A stretch of DNA of 64,000 nucleotides from Sphaerotilus sulfidivorans (lineage in GTDB: Bacteria > Pseudomonadota > Gammaproteobacteria > Burkholderiales > Burkholderiaceae_C): positions 124,001-188,000 of the forward strand of contig NZ_JACCPY010000005.1 in the NCBI RefSeq assembly GCF_013426975.1, given 5' to 3'. The notes under the pieces are model-generated. The model made no database searches, was not told the origin of the DNA, and saw only the letters and a list, made by a program, of their open reading frames with translations. Both the position numbers and the translations under genes were made by a program. Position 1 is the first letter of the stretch. Every line of letters begins with the position of its first letter. This document shows, in pieces, positions 44,725 to 52,846 of this stretch.

Positions 44725-46773
44725 ATGACACGACCGACCCTTTCCCGCCGCGGCCCGGCGGGCGCGATCCTGGCGCTGCTGGCCGCGGTCAGCCTGCCGC
44801 TGCTGCCGCAATCCTGTTCCGCCCAGAGCGTCGACGCCGCCGGCATCGTCGAGAGCTCCCTGTCGACCCGCACCGCGCCGATGCGCCAGCTCGACGAGCG
44901 CCTGGCGCAGGCGCGCGAGGCCTGGCGAAAGCGTGACCGGGCCCGGCTGCGTGCGCACCGCGACGCGCTGGTCGAGGCCGGCCATCCGCTGGCGATGTGG
45001 GCCGACTACTGGGATCTGAACCTGCGCCTGGCCGAGGCCGCGCAGCCCGAGCTGGAGGCCTTCTATGCCCGCTGGCCGGGCAGCTATGTGGAAGACCGGC
45101 TGCGCAACGACTGGCTGCTCGAGCTGGGCCGGCGGCGCGACTGGCGCAACTTCGCTGTCGATCATCCGCGCTTCCGGATGAACGATGATCGCGAGGTGAG
45201 CTGCTATGCGCTGCTGCTGCGCCACCAGGCCGGCGAGGATGTGCGCGCGGCGGCCCGCAGCGCCTGGTTCGCGCAGCGCGACGGTGGCGACGGCTGCACG
45301 CTGCTGGTGGCCGCGCTGCTGGAGGCCCGCCAGTTCGCGCCGGCCGATGTGTGGCTCAAGGCCCGCCAGGCGGCCGAGGCCAGGCGCACGGCCGCCGCGC
45401 GCCAGGCGCTGAGCCTGCTCGATCAGGACAGCTCGGCGCTCGGCGAGATTCTCGAGCAGCCGCAGCGCTTCCTGGCCCGGCGCGCCGATGTCGGCACCCG
45501 TCCGGGTCTGGAGCTGACGCTGATGGCGCTGGCGCGGCTGGCCGCGACCGATCCGGCGCTGGCCGCCACCGAGCTGCAGGCGCGCTGGCAGGCGCAGCTG
45601 CCGGCCGAGGCGCAGTCCTGGGCCTGGGGTGCGGTCGCGCGCCAGGCCGCGATGAAGCTGATGCCCGAGGCCGACGGCTGGTTCCGCCGTGCCGGTCTGG
45701 CCGAGCGCGAGGTCGAGTGGAATGACGAATCCCTGGCCTGGCGGGTGCGCGCCGCGCTGCGCAGCGAGGATGCGGGCCGCTGGAGCCGCATCCTCGAGGC
45801 GATCGACGCGATGAGCCGCACCGCGCAGGCCGACGAGGCCTGGATCTACTGGAAGGCGCGTGCGCTGCAGGCCACCGCCCAGCCGGGCGCGGCCGCGCTG
45901 CTTGAGCGCATCGCCGGCCAGTACAGCTTCTACGGCAAGCTCGCCGCCGAGGATCTGGGCCGGCCGCAGCAGCTTCCCGCCCGCCCGGCACCGCTGTCCG
46001 CCGCGGAGCGGGCGCAGGCGGTGCGCCATCCCGGCCTGGACCGGGCGCTGGCGATGATCGGCCTGGGCCTGCGCAGCGAGGGCGTGCGCGAGTGGAACTT
46101 CTCGCTGCGCGACATGAGCGACCGCCAGCTGCTGGCCGCCGCGCAGCACGCCTGCGACAACGCGGTCTGGGACCGCTGCATCAACACCAGCGAGCGCACC
46201 CGCCAGGAAGTCGACATGGCGCAGCGCTTTCCCACGCCCTTCCGCGAGGATGTGCTGGCCGCCGCCCGGGAGGTCGGGGTCGATCCGGCCTATGTCTACG
46301 GCCTGATCCGCCAGGAGTCGCGCTTCGTGACCGATGCGCGCTCCGGCGCCGGCGCCTCCGGCCTGATGCAGGTCATGCCGGCCACCGCGCGCTGGACCGC
46401 CCGCCGCCTGGGCATGCCCTACACCGATGCGCAGATCGCCGACAAGTCGACCAACCTGAAGCTCGGCACCGGCTACCTGAAGCTGGTGCTCGACGACTTC
46501 GGCGGCTCGCAGGCGCTGGCGGCGGCCGGCTACAACGCCGGCCCGAACCGGCCGCGGCGCTGGCGCGAAGGCCCGGTCATGGAAGTGGCCGCCTGGGCCG
46601 AGAACATTCCCTTCACCGAAACCCGCGACTATGTGAAGAAGGTGCTGTCGAACGCCAGCTACTACGGCGCGCTGATGGCCGGGCGCGCGCAGGTCACGCT
46701 CAAGCCGCGCCTGCAGCCGGCCATCGGCCCGCGTCCGACCGAGGCGCCGGCGGAGAACCGCCAGCTGCCCTGA
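44725..46773 (+). CDS. Soluble lytic murein transglycosylase (Slt70-like)
   Basis: 682-residue periplasmic enzyme cleaving the MurNAc-GlcNAc bond with 1,6-anhydro product. Signal peptide at about 1-33 (GAILALLAAVSLPLLPQSCS). It has a long superhelical alpha-domain (residues about 45-490). The C-terminal catalytic SLT domain contains IRQESRFVTDARSGAGASGL, with the catalytic Glu, then MQVMPATARWTARRLG and AAAGYNAGPNRPRRW. Start at 44725 (MTRPTLSRRG). Complements DacC in peptidoglycan turnover. The next gene starts 26 bases downstream. Confidence 0.94.
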   Translation: MTRPTLSRRGPAGAILALLAAVSLPLLPQSCSAQSVDAAGIVESSLSTRTAPMRQLDERLAQAREAWRKRDRARLRAHRDALVEAGHPLAMWADYWDLNLRLAEAAQPELEAFYARWPGSYVEDRLRNDWLLELGRRRDWRNFAVDHPRFRMNDDREVSCYALLLRHQAGEDVRAAARSAWFAQRDGGDGCTLLVAALLEARQFAPADVWLKARQAAEARRTAAARQALSLLDQDSSALGEILEQPQRFLARRADVGTRPGLELTLMALARLAATDPALAATELQARWQAQLPAEAQSWAWGAVARQAAMKLMPEADGWFRRAGLAEREVEWNDESLAWRVRAALRSEDAGRWSRILEAIDAMSRTAQADEAWIYWKARALQATAQPGAAALLERIAGQYSFYGKLAAEDLGRPQQLPARPAPLSAAERAQAVRHPGLDRALAMIGLGLRSEGVREWNFSLRDMSDRQLLAAAQHACDNAVWDRCINTSERTRQEVDMAQRFPTPFREDVLAAAREVGVDPAYVYGLIRQESRFVTDARSGAGASGLMQVMPATARWTARRLGMPYTDAQIADKSTNLKLGTGYLKLVLDDFGGSQALAAAGYNAGPNRPRRWREGPVMEVAAWAENIPFTETRDYVKKVLSNASYYGALMAGRAQVTLKPRLQPAIGPRPTEAPAENRQLP

Positions 46774-46799
46774 CCGATGCTTTCCGAGGATTCTTCACC

Positions 46800-47765
46800 A
46801 TGGCTTTTCGCAAGCTGCTGATCCTGGGCGGAACCGGTTTTGTCGGCCGCTCGCTGGCGGCCCGCTGGGCGGCCGAGCCGGCCGCCGCCGGCTGCGCCAT
46901 TGTCGTGCCGAGCCGTCGCCCGAGTCGGGGCGTCGCGCTCGCGACGCTGCCGACGGTGCAGCGCATCGCCGCCGATGTGCATGATCCGGCCACGCTCGAG
47001 CGCCTGATGCAGGGCGCCGATGCGGTGGTCAATCTGGTGGCCATCCTGCACGGCAGCGCCGCGCAGTTCGAGGCGGCGCATGTCGTGCTGCCGCAGCGCA
47101 TCGCCGCGGCCTGCCTGCGTGCGGGTGTGCCGCGGCTCGTCCATGTCAGCGCGCTGGGCGTGCCCGAGGGCGATCCGCAGTCGGCCCCGTCGCGCTATCT
47201 GCGCAGCAAGGCCGCCGGCGAGCAGGTGCTGCGCAGCGCGGCCGGCCTGGAGCTGACGATCCTGCGTCCGAGCGTGATCTTCGGGGCCGACGACCGCTTC
47301 ATCCGCCTGTTCGCGCGGCTGCAGGCGCTGGCGCCGGTGATGGCGCTGGCCGGGGCCGGCGCGCGTTTCCAGCCGGTCTGGGTCGAGGATGTGGCTGCGG
47401 CCCTGGTGCGCTGCCTGCTCGACCGGGCGACGGTCGGCCAGGTGATCGAGTGCGCCGGCCCGGAGGTCTGCACGCTGGCGCAGCTGGTGCGCCTGTCCGG
47501 GCGCTGGAGCGGTCATGAGCGTGCGGTGCTGCCGCTGCCCGACTGGGCTGGCCGGCTGCAGGCGGCCGCGCTCGGCCTGCTGCCGGGCGAGCCGCTGATG
47601 TCGGGTGACAACATCGACTCGATGAAGGTGCCCAATGTCGCCACCGGCCGGCGGCCGGGGCTGGAGTCGCTGGGCATCCGGCCCGCCGGCGTGGGCGCGG
47701 TGATGGCGCCGATCCTGCAGGCCGGCCTGACGGACGCCGACCGGCGCCGCTCGGCCCGGCGCTGA
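46800..47765 (+). CDS. NDUFA9-like SDR protein (NAD(P)-binding)
   Basis: 321-residue extended short-chain dehydrogenase family protein. The Rossmann start LLILGGTGFVGRSLAARW (GxxGxxG) is clear. The pattern VVNLVAILHGSAAQFEAAHV, VHVSALGV and YLRSKAAGEQVLRSA follows the complex I NDUFA9-like subfamily. A classical YxxxK is only approximated by YLRSK. A GAGGA ribosome-binding site sits before the ATG. Possibly involved in ubiquinone or complex I assembly; in the family the role is unsettled. Confidence 0.83.
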   Translation: MAFRKLLILGGTGFVGRSLAARWAAEPAAAGCAIVVPSRRPSRGVALATLPTVQRIAADVHDPATLERLMQGADAVVNLVAILHGSAAQFEAAHVVLPQRIAAACLRAGVPRLVHVSALGVPEGDPQSAPSRYLRSKAAGEQVLRSAAGLELTILRPSVIFGADDRFIRLFARLQALAPVMALAGAGARFQPVWVEDVAAALVRCLLDRATVGQVIECAGPEVCTLAQLVRLSGRWSGHERAVLPLPDWAGRLQAAALGLLPGEPLMSGDNIDSMKVPNVATGRRPGLESLGIRPAGVGAVMAPILQAGLTDADRRRSARR

Positions 47766-47803
47766 AGCCGAGGGCTGCGCCAACGGCGCGTCCCGCCTCT
47801 CTC

Positions 47804-47889
47804 CACCGTCATCCTCGCGAAGGCGAGGATCCACGCTCACCTTGGCCTCCTGCCCCTCGTGGGTGCCCGCCTTCGCGGGCATGACGGTG
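47804..47889. repeat. REP-like inverted repeat element
   Basis: An 86-base element bounded by caccgtcat (47804-47812) and atgacggtg (47881-47889), with internal palindromes tcctcgcgaaggcgagga and gcccgccttcgcgggc. This is the widespread intergenic 'GTCAT-CCGCGAAGGCGG' type repeat of proteobacteria. Here it lies between two convergent genes and may terminate or stabilise transcripts. Confidence 0.75.
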
Positions 47890-47893
47890 AAGT

Positions 47894-47903
47894 GGGGGGG
47901 GGG
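47894..47903. repeat. G10 homopolymer tract
   Basis: Ten consecutive G just after the REP-like element and 20 bases beyond the PEP-CTERM stop codon. Length instability is likely, but it lies outside coding sequence. Confidence 0.6.
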
Positions 47904-47922
47904 CCAGGGGAGCCGGGCCGGA

Positions 47923-48543
47923 TCAGGCCGCGCTGCGGCGCCGGCGGCTGGCCAGGCCGAGCAGGCCCAGGCCGGCCACCATCATCGCCAGCGTCGAGGC
48001 TTCCGGCACCGGTGCGGCCGGCGTCCAGCCGCTCAGCTTCAGGCGGTAGTCCCAGCCGGCATCGCCGCCGCCGTCGAAGTCCCACCAGTGCGCGCGGTAG
48101 CCCATGACCGCGGTGTAGTAGGTGCCGGCCGACAGCTTCATGTTGAAGGTCAGACGGCTGACGCTGTCGCCGGCGTCGTCATCGGTCGCCGAGGCCAGCG
48201 TGCCGGTGGCCACCGAGCTGCCCTGGAACAGGCCCAGCACCGGCATGGCGCTGGCGCTGTCCGGGGTCAGCGTGAAGGTGACCCACATCTGCTCGGCCAG
48301 CGTGAAGCTGTAGAAGTCGGAGGAGCTGCCGCCGCCGGTGGTGGTCAGGCGCGAGCCGTCGACCTGCAGCAGGCCGCCATTGGTCAGCGTGCCCAGATCC
48401 TGCGGGATCGAGATCGCGTCGTTCGGATCGCCGCCCAGGGCTTCCTGCTCGGTGTAGGCCGCCTGCGCGGCGGCGCCGGCGCAGGCCAGCGCCGCACCGG
48501 CCAGGGCGGTGCGCCAGCGCTGCGGTTTCGAGGTTGCGGACAT
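47923..48543 (-). CDS. PEP-CTERM sorting-domain protein
   Basis: 206-residue exported protein. It has a signal peptide (about 10-30, RTALAGAALACAGAAAQAAY) and a beta-rich domain with aromatic and Asp/Gly-rich loops (DDDAGDSVSRLTFNMKLSAG, WWDFDGGGDAGWDYRLKL). The C-terminal tripartite sorting signal is VPEAST, then a hydrophobic helix LAMMVAGLGLLGLA and the basic tail SRRRRSAA. Such proteins are anchored by exosortase (EpsH) and are associated with exopolysaccharide loci like the one at 5.5-17 kb. The start at 48543 has a GGGAGA ribosome-binding site; ATGs at 48558 and 48594 are alternatives. Confidence 0.9.
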   Translation of the reverse strand: MSATSKPQRWRTALAGAALACAGAAAQAAYTEQEALGGDPNDAISIPQDLGTLTNGGLLQVDGSRLTTTGGGSSSDFYSFTLAEQMWVTFTLTPDSASAMPVLGLFQGSSVATGTLASATDDDAGDSVSRLTFNMKLSAGTYYTAVMGYRAHWWDFDGGGDAGWDYRLKLSGWTPAAPVPEASTLAMMVAGLGLLGLASRRRRSAA

Positions 48544-48802
48544 GACTGCTTCTCCCATCACGCTGCGCCGACCCGGCAATCGACTGACGCTCACAATTGG
48601 TACGGCGAAGTGTTTGGTGATTATTGAAGCATCTCGCTACAGCTACGTACCATCCCCGGGTCATGGGTGCGCCTTGTGTGATGCTTGATACACCCTGCAC
48701 TCCCGGGTATGGAAATCCCGCGTTTCTGACCCGCTTCAAATGATCAATTCGCGCATCGCCTCGGGTCTCGCCTCGGATGGCGGCGGCGGCGAGAATGGGC
48801 CC
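48544..48802. promoter_or_regulatory. Divergent control region of PEP-CTERM gene and cca
   Basis: Less GC-rich stretch of about 260 bases. It includes 7-base inverted arms tggtacg (48598-48604) and cgtacca (48646-48652) 41 bases apart. The last part contains GAGAAT (48791-48796) six bases before the cca ATG, a weak -10 candidate. Confidence 0.35.
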
Positions 48803-50029
48803 ATGAAAGTGTTTCTGGTTGGAGGGGCGGTGCGCGACCGCCTGCTGGGCCGCCCGTCGGGCGATCGGGACTGGGTGGTGGTCGGCGCCACGCCCGAGGC
48901 CATGGGCGCGGCCGGCTACCTGCCGGTAGGGCGCGACTTCCCGGTCTTCCTGCATCCGCGCACCCATGAGGAATACGCGCTGGCGCGCACCGAGCGCAAG
49001 ACCGGCCCCGGCTACCACGGCTTCGTCTTCCGCACCGGGCCGGAGGTGACGCTGAAGGACGACCTCTCGCGCCGCGATCTGACGATCAACGCGATGGCGC
49101 AGGCCGAAGACGGCACGCTGGTCGATCCCTGGGGTGGCCAGGCCGACCTCGCGGCGCGGGTGCTGCGCCATGTCGGATCGGCCTTTGCCGAGGATCCGGT
49201 GCGCATCCTGCGGCTGGCGCGCTTCGCGGCACGGTTCACCGATTTCTCGGTCGCGCCGGAGACGCTGGCGCTGTGCCGTGTGATGGTCGAGGCCGGCGAG
49301 GTCGACGCGCTGGTCCCGGAGCGGGTCTGGCAGGAGCTGTCGCGCGGGCTGATGGAGGCGCGGCCCTCGCGCATGATCGAGGTGCTGCGCGACTGCGGCG
49401 CGCTGGCGCGGCTGCTGCCGGAGGTGGATGCGCTGTTCGGCGTGCCGCAGCGCGCCGACTACCACCCGGAGATCGACACCGGCGTGCACCTGATGATGGT
49501 GCTCGACATGGCCGAGCGGCTGGGCACCGCGCTGCCGGTGCGCTTCGCCTGCCTGGTGCACGACCTGGGCAAGGCCACGACGCCGGCCGACATCCTGCCG
49601 CGCCACCTCGGCCATGAGGGCCGCAGCGTGAAGCTGCTCGGGCCGCTGGCGGCGCGGCTGCGCGTGCCGGTCGAGTGCCGCGAGCTGGCCGAGCTGGTCG
49701 CGCGCGAGCACGGCAATCTGCACGCCAGCGCCGGCTTCGGTGCGGAGGCGCTGGTGCGGCTCTTCGACCGCTGCGACGCCTGGCGCCGGCCCGAGCGCTT
49801 CGAGCAGGCGCTGCAGGCCTGCGAGTGCGACGCGCGTGGCCGGCTCGGCTTCGAGGAGCGGCCCTATCCGCAGGCCGACCGGCTGCGCGGCGCGCTGGCC
49901 GCGGCGCGCGCGGTCGACTCCGGCGCGGTCAGCGCCGAGGCGCTGGCGCGCGGCCTGAAGGGCCCGGCGATCGGTCAGGCGCTGCAGCAGGCGCGCATCG
50001 CGGCGGTGGCGGCGGCGGTGCCCGGCTGA
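48803..50029 (+). CDS. cca: CCA-adding enzyme / tRNA nucleotidyltransferase
   Basis: 408-residue multifunctional enzyme that builds or repairs the tRNA 3' CCA end. The head domain has KVFLVGGAVRDRLLGRPSGD followed by RDW (the DxD-type metal site), RRDLTINAMAQ and EDPVRILRLARFAARF. The C-terminal HD domain (FACLVHDLGKATTP with LVAREHGN) indicates the long proteobacterial form with phosphohydrolase activity. Start at 48803 (MKVFLVGG); the 21-residue longer option lacks similarity. Confidence 0.96.
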   Translation: MKVFLVGGAVRDRLLGRPSGDRDWVVVGATPEAMGAAGYLPVGRDFPVFLHPRTHEEYALARTERKTGPGYHGFVFRTGPEVTLKDDLSRRDLTINAMAQAEDGTLVDPWGGQADLAARVLRHVGSAFAEDPVRILRLARFAARFTDFSVAPETLALCRVMVEAGEVDALVPERVWQELSRGLMEARPSRMIEVLRDCGALARLLPEVDALFGVPQRADYHPEIDTGVHLMMVLDMAERLGTALPVRFACLVHDLGKATTPADILPRHLGHEGRSVKLLGPLAARLRVPVECRELAELVAREHGNLHASAGFGAEALVRLFDRCDAWRRPERFEQALQACECDARGRLGFEERPYPQADRLRGALAAARAVDSGAVSAEALARGLKGPAIGQALQQARIAAVAAAVPG

Positions 50030-50041
50030 TTCGGCGCCGGT

Positions 50042-50233
50042 TCAGAGCCAGCGCATCAGCGCCAGCCCGACCAGCGTGATCAGCAGGCTCGAGCCGAGCG
50101 GGAAGTGCCAGCGCCGGCGGCCGATGCGCACGCTGAAGTCGCCCGGCACCCGGCCCAGGCCGATGCGCTCCAGCCAGGGCTGCAGGCCGTTCCAGACCAG
50201 GCAGGTCAGCACGAAGACGATCAGCCAGCGCAT
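50042..50233 (-). CDS. DUF2905 small membrane protein
   Basis: 63-residue protein with two hydrophobic segments flanking the family core GLGRVPGDFSVRIGRRRWHFPLGSS (only partly quoted: LGRVPGDFSVRIG, then FPLGSSLLITL). Matches DUF2905. A GGAGCCC ribosome-binding site precedes the ATG. It follows the midA-like gene region in the opposite strand neighbourhood and is convergent with cca. Function unknown. Confidence 0.85.
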   Translation of the reverse strand: MRWLIVFVLTCLVWNGLQPWLERIGLGRVPGDFSVRIGRRRWHFPLGSSLLITLVGLALMRWL

Positions 50234-50246
50234 CGTTGGGCTCCGA

Positions 50247-51365
50247 TCAGAGCGTGTGGCTGCGGTCGCCCGCGGCGAAGCCGATCGGGTCGAACAGCTC
50301 GGCCGGCGTCACGAAGCCGACCACCTTGAACAGCTCGCCCATCTCATGCTCGGTGACGAGCTTCTGCGCCATCGCGCGCTCGCGCAGGTCGGCGCCCTCC
50401 AGGTCGGCGAGCAGGCCGCAGTTGAAGAGAAAGCGCGCCTGCGAGGTGTAGCCCAGCACCTCCAGCCCGGCGTCCTGCCCGGCCAGCGCCACCGCGGTGA
50501 AGTCGACATGCGCGGTCAGGTCCTTGCGGCCGACATCGACCAGCGGATCGGCGTCGGCCTGGTGGCCGCGGTGGCACATCAGCGTGCCGCCGGTGCGCTG
50601 CGGGTGATAGAACTCGTGCTCCGGGAAGCCGTAGTCGACGAAGAAGGCCGCGCCGCGCGCGAGCTGCGCCGCCAGCGTGCGGATGAAGCCGCTGGCCTGG
50701 CGCGGCAGCTCGGTGACGGTGCCGGGCAGGAAGGGGCCTTCCACCGGCGGGCGTTCCGCCGTCGGCCGGTCGGCCCAGGCGAAGCCGCCCTGCGCGTCCA
50801 GCGTCACGCCGCGCTCCAGCCACTGCGCGCCGTCCCAGTGCAGCAGCATGACCGGCATCGCGTCGAGCACCTCGTTGCCGACGACCACGCCCTCGAAGCG
50901 CTCGGGCAGCGCATCGGCCCAGTGCAGCTTGTCGAGATGCTGCGGCACCCGCGCGGCGCAGGTCTGGCGCTGGCGCTCGCGCAGCGTGCCCGAGAGGTCG
51001 ACGATGGTGTAGCGGCGGATCCGGTCGCCCAGCGCCCCCAGCAGCTGCGCGGCCAGCGCGCCCGAGCCGGCGCCGAATTCCCACAGCTCGGCGGTGCCGG
51101 TGGCATCGAGCGCCTGCGCGAGCTGGCGCGCCACCGCGCGGCCGAACAGCCCGGAGAGCTCCGGCGCGGTCACGAAGTCGCTGCCCGAGGCGGGCAGGGC
51201 GCCGAACTGGCGGTCGCCGCCGCTGTAGTAGCCCAGGCCCGGCTGGTACAGCGCCAGCGCCATGAAGCGCTCGAAGCCGATCCAGCCGCCGTTCTGGCGG
51301 ATCTCGTCGGCGATGAGGAGGGCCAGCGCGTCGCTGGCTACACTGGGGGAAGAGGCGGCATTCAC
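50247..51365 (-). CDS. MidA/NDUFAF7-family SAM-dependent methyltransferase
   Basis: 372-residue protein of the COG1565 family; the mitochondrial homolog NDUFAF7 methylates an arginine of complex I. Signatures: GWIGFERFMALALYQPGLGY, SDFVTAPELSGLFGRAVARQ, the SAM loop WEFGAGSGALAAQL, GNEVLDAMPVMLL and ARGAAFFVDYGFPEHEFYHP. The start is a GTG at 51365; no ATG precedes the conserved N-terminus. A TACAAT lies exactly six bases upstream, so a leaderless mRNA is predicted. DUF2905 follows 13 bases downstream. Confidence 0.88.
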   Translation of the reverse strand: MNAASSPSVASDALALLIADEIRQNGGWIGFERFMALALYQPGLGYYSGGDRQFGALPASGSDFVTAPELSGLFGRAVARQLAQALDATGTAELWEFGAGSGALAAQLLGALGDRIRRYTIVDLSGTLRERQRQTCAARVPQHLDKLHWADALPERFEGVVVGNEVLDAMPVMLLHWDGAQWLERGVTLDAQGGFAWADRPTAERPPVEGPFLPGTVTELPRQASGFIRTLAAQLARGAAFFVDYGFPEHEFYHPQRTGGTLMCHRGHQADADPLVDVGRKDLTAHVDFTAVALAGQDAGLEVLGYTSQARFLFNCGLLADLEGADLRERAMAQKLVTEHEMGELFKVVGFVTPAELFDPIGFAAGDRSHTL

Positions 51366-51371
51366 CCGCCG

Positions 51372-51377
51372 ATTGTA
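51372..51377 (-). promoter_or_regulatory. -10 element TACAAT placing +1 on the GTG of the MidA-like gene
   Basis: On the minus strand, TACAAT plus six bases reaches the GTG start at 51365. A TGGACA hexamer 19 bases upstream overlaps the folB start codon. It supports the GTG start and a leaderless transcript. Confidence 0.5.
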
Positions 51378-51395
51378 GGAACTCGAGCCTTTTCC

Positions 51396-51767
51396 ATGTC
51401 CACCACCCGCGGCACCCAGATCCTGACGCTCACCGGCCTGCGCTTCGACGCCAACCTGGGCGTGCTCGAGCACGAGAAGGAGGCGCCCCAGCCGATCGCG
51501 GTCGATGTCGAGCTCAACCTCGGCAGCCAGCCGCTGCATCCGCGCGACGACGATCTCACCCATGTGCTCGACTACCGCCGGGTGCGCTCCATCGTCATCG
51601 AGGAATGCACCGCCCGGCATGTCAACCTGCTCGAGAGCCTGATCGGCAAGGTCGCTGCGCGGCTGATGGACCTGCCCGGCGTGCTGGGCGTGCGGGTGAA
51701 GATCGCCAAGCTGGAGATCTTCGACGACTGCGAGGTCGCGATCCGCATCGAGACCGGGCAGTGGTGA
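51396..51767 (+). CDS. folB: Dihydroneopterin aldolase
   Basis: 123-residue enzyme of folate synthesis that splits dihydroneopterin to 6-hydroxymethyl-dihydropterin and glycolaldehyde. Family segments: LTGLRFDANLGVLEHEKEAP, QPIAVDVELNL, VLDYRRVRSIVIEECTARHV, NLLESLIGKVAARLMD and VRVKIAKLEIFDDCEVAIRI. Start at 51396 (MSTTRGTQIL). A TACACT near 51333-51338 may serve as its -10. Divergent from the MidA-like gene. Confidence 0.92.
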   Translation: MSTTRGTQILTLTGLRFDANLGVLEHEKEAPQPIAVDVELNLGSQPLHPRDDDLTHVLDYRRVRSIVIEECTARHVNLLESLIGKVAARLMDLPGVLGVRVKIAKLEIFDDCEVAIRIETGQW

Positions 51768-51786
51768 GCCGCCGCGCCCGGCCCGC

Positions 51787-52710
51787 TCAGTAGACCTCGG
51801 GCACGAACAGCTCCGGCGCGACCGGATTGCGGGTGTAGTCCTCGTGGTGCTCGCGCTCGGGCAGCGCGATCAGCGGCTGCTCGACCTCCTGGTAGGGCAT
51901 CTGGCCGAGCAGATGGTGGATGCAGTTCAGGCGCGCGCGCTTCTTGTCGTCGGCGGCCACGATCCACCACGGCGCCTCCGGAATGTGGGTGCGCTCGAGC
52001 ATCACCTCCTTGGCCTTGGTGTAGTCCTCCCAGCGCCGGCGCGATTCCAGGTCCATCGGGCTGAGCTTCCACTGCTTCAGCGGGTCGTGGATGCGCGCCA
52101 GGAAGCGCACGCGCTGCTCGTCGTCCGAGATCGAGAACCAGTACTTGATGACCTGGATGCCGGAGCGCACCAGCATGCGCTCGAACTCCGGCGCGGAGCG
52201 GAAGAACTCCTCGTACTGGTCGTCGGTGCAGAAGCCCATGACCCGCTCGACGCCGGCGCGGTTGTACCAGGAGCGGTCGAACAGCACGATCTCGCCGCCG
52301 GCGGGCAGGTGCGAGACATAGCGCTGGAAATACCACTGGGTGCGCTCGCGGTCGTTGGGCGCCGGCAGCGCGGCGACCCGGCAGACACGCGGATTCAGGC
52401 GCTGGGTGATGCGCTTGATCACGCCGCCCTTGCCGGCGGCGTCGCGGCCCTCGAACAGGATGACGACCTTGTGCTTCGTCGCCACCACCCAGTCCTGCAG
52501 CCGCACCAGCTCGGCCTGCAGGCGCAGCAGCTCGCGGAAGTAGAGCTGGCGCGACTGCGCGTCGCCATCGGTGCTCGGCCGGCCCTCGGCAGCGGCCAGC
52601 GCGTCGAGATGGCGGTCCTCGAACTCCAGCTCGATCTCCTCGTCCAGATCGTCGCGCAGGTCGCGGTGCAGGCGGCGCATCAGCTCGTCATCGGTCGGGG
52701 TCTGGCTCAT
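51787..52710 (-). CDS. ppk2: Polyphosphate kinase 2
   Basis: 307-residue PPK2 family enzyme transferring phosphate between polyphosphate and nucleotides. Walker A is FEGRDAAGKGGVIKRI, Walker B VLFDRSWYNRAGVERVMGF, and the lid module lies around KRARLNCIHHLLGQMPYQE. It has a single PPK2 domain plus a short N-terminal acidic extension (DEEIELEFEDRH), as in class I PPK2, which mainly uses polyP to make NTPs from NDPs. Start at 52710 (MSQTPTDDELM); the in-frame extension upstream is discarded. Confidence 0.94.
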   Translation of the reverse strand: MSQTPTDDELMRRLHRDLRDDLDEEIELEFEDRHLDALAAAEGRPSTDGDAQSRQLYFRELLRLQAELVRLQDWVVATKHKVVILFEGRDAAGKGGVIKRITQRLNPRVCRVAALPAPNDRERTQWYFQRYVSHLPAGGEIVLFDRSWYNRAGVERVMGFCTDDQYEEFFRSAPEFERMLVRSGIQVIKYWFSISDDEQRVRFLARIHDPLKQWKLSPMDLESRRRWEDYTKAKEVMLERTHIPEAPWWIVAADDKKRARLNCIHHLLGQMPYQEVEQPLIALPEREHHEDYTRNPVAPELFVPEVY

Positions 52711-52818
52711 CGGTCGGGCTCGTGGGGGGAAGGATGCGCAGCACGCTAGCGCGCCGCCGTGGCGGGCCTGTGACAGCCGCTCGCCATCGGCCTGTCCGGG
52801 GTGATGCGCTTGGACCGA

Positions 52819-52846
52819 CAATTCCGCCCATCCAATTCCGCCCATC
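52819..52846. repeat. Perfect 14-base tandem duplication before ttcA
   Basis: caattccgcccatc occurs twice head to tail, the second copy ending directly at the ttcA ATG (52847). The duplication occupies the position where a ribosome-binding site would normally be. Confidence 0.85.

Noticed and set aside
48598-48652. Possible sigma-54 -24/-12 promoter for the PEP-CTERM gene
   Set aside because: The tggtacg resembles a -24 element on either strand, but the GC of the -12 element is not at the required 10-base spacing. I keep it only as an inverted repeat.
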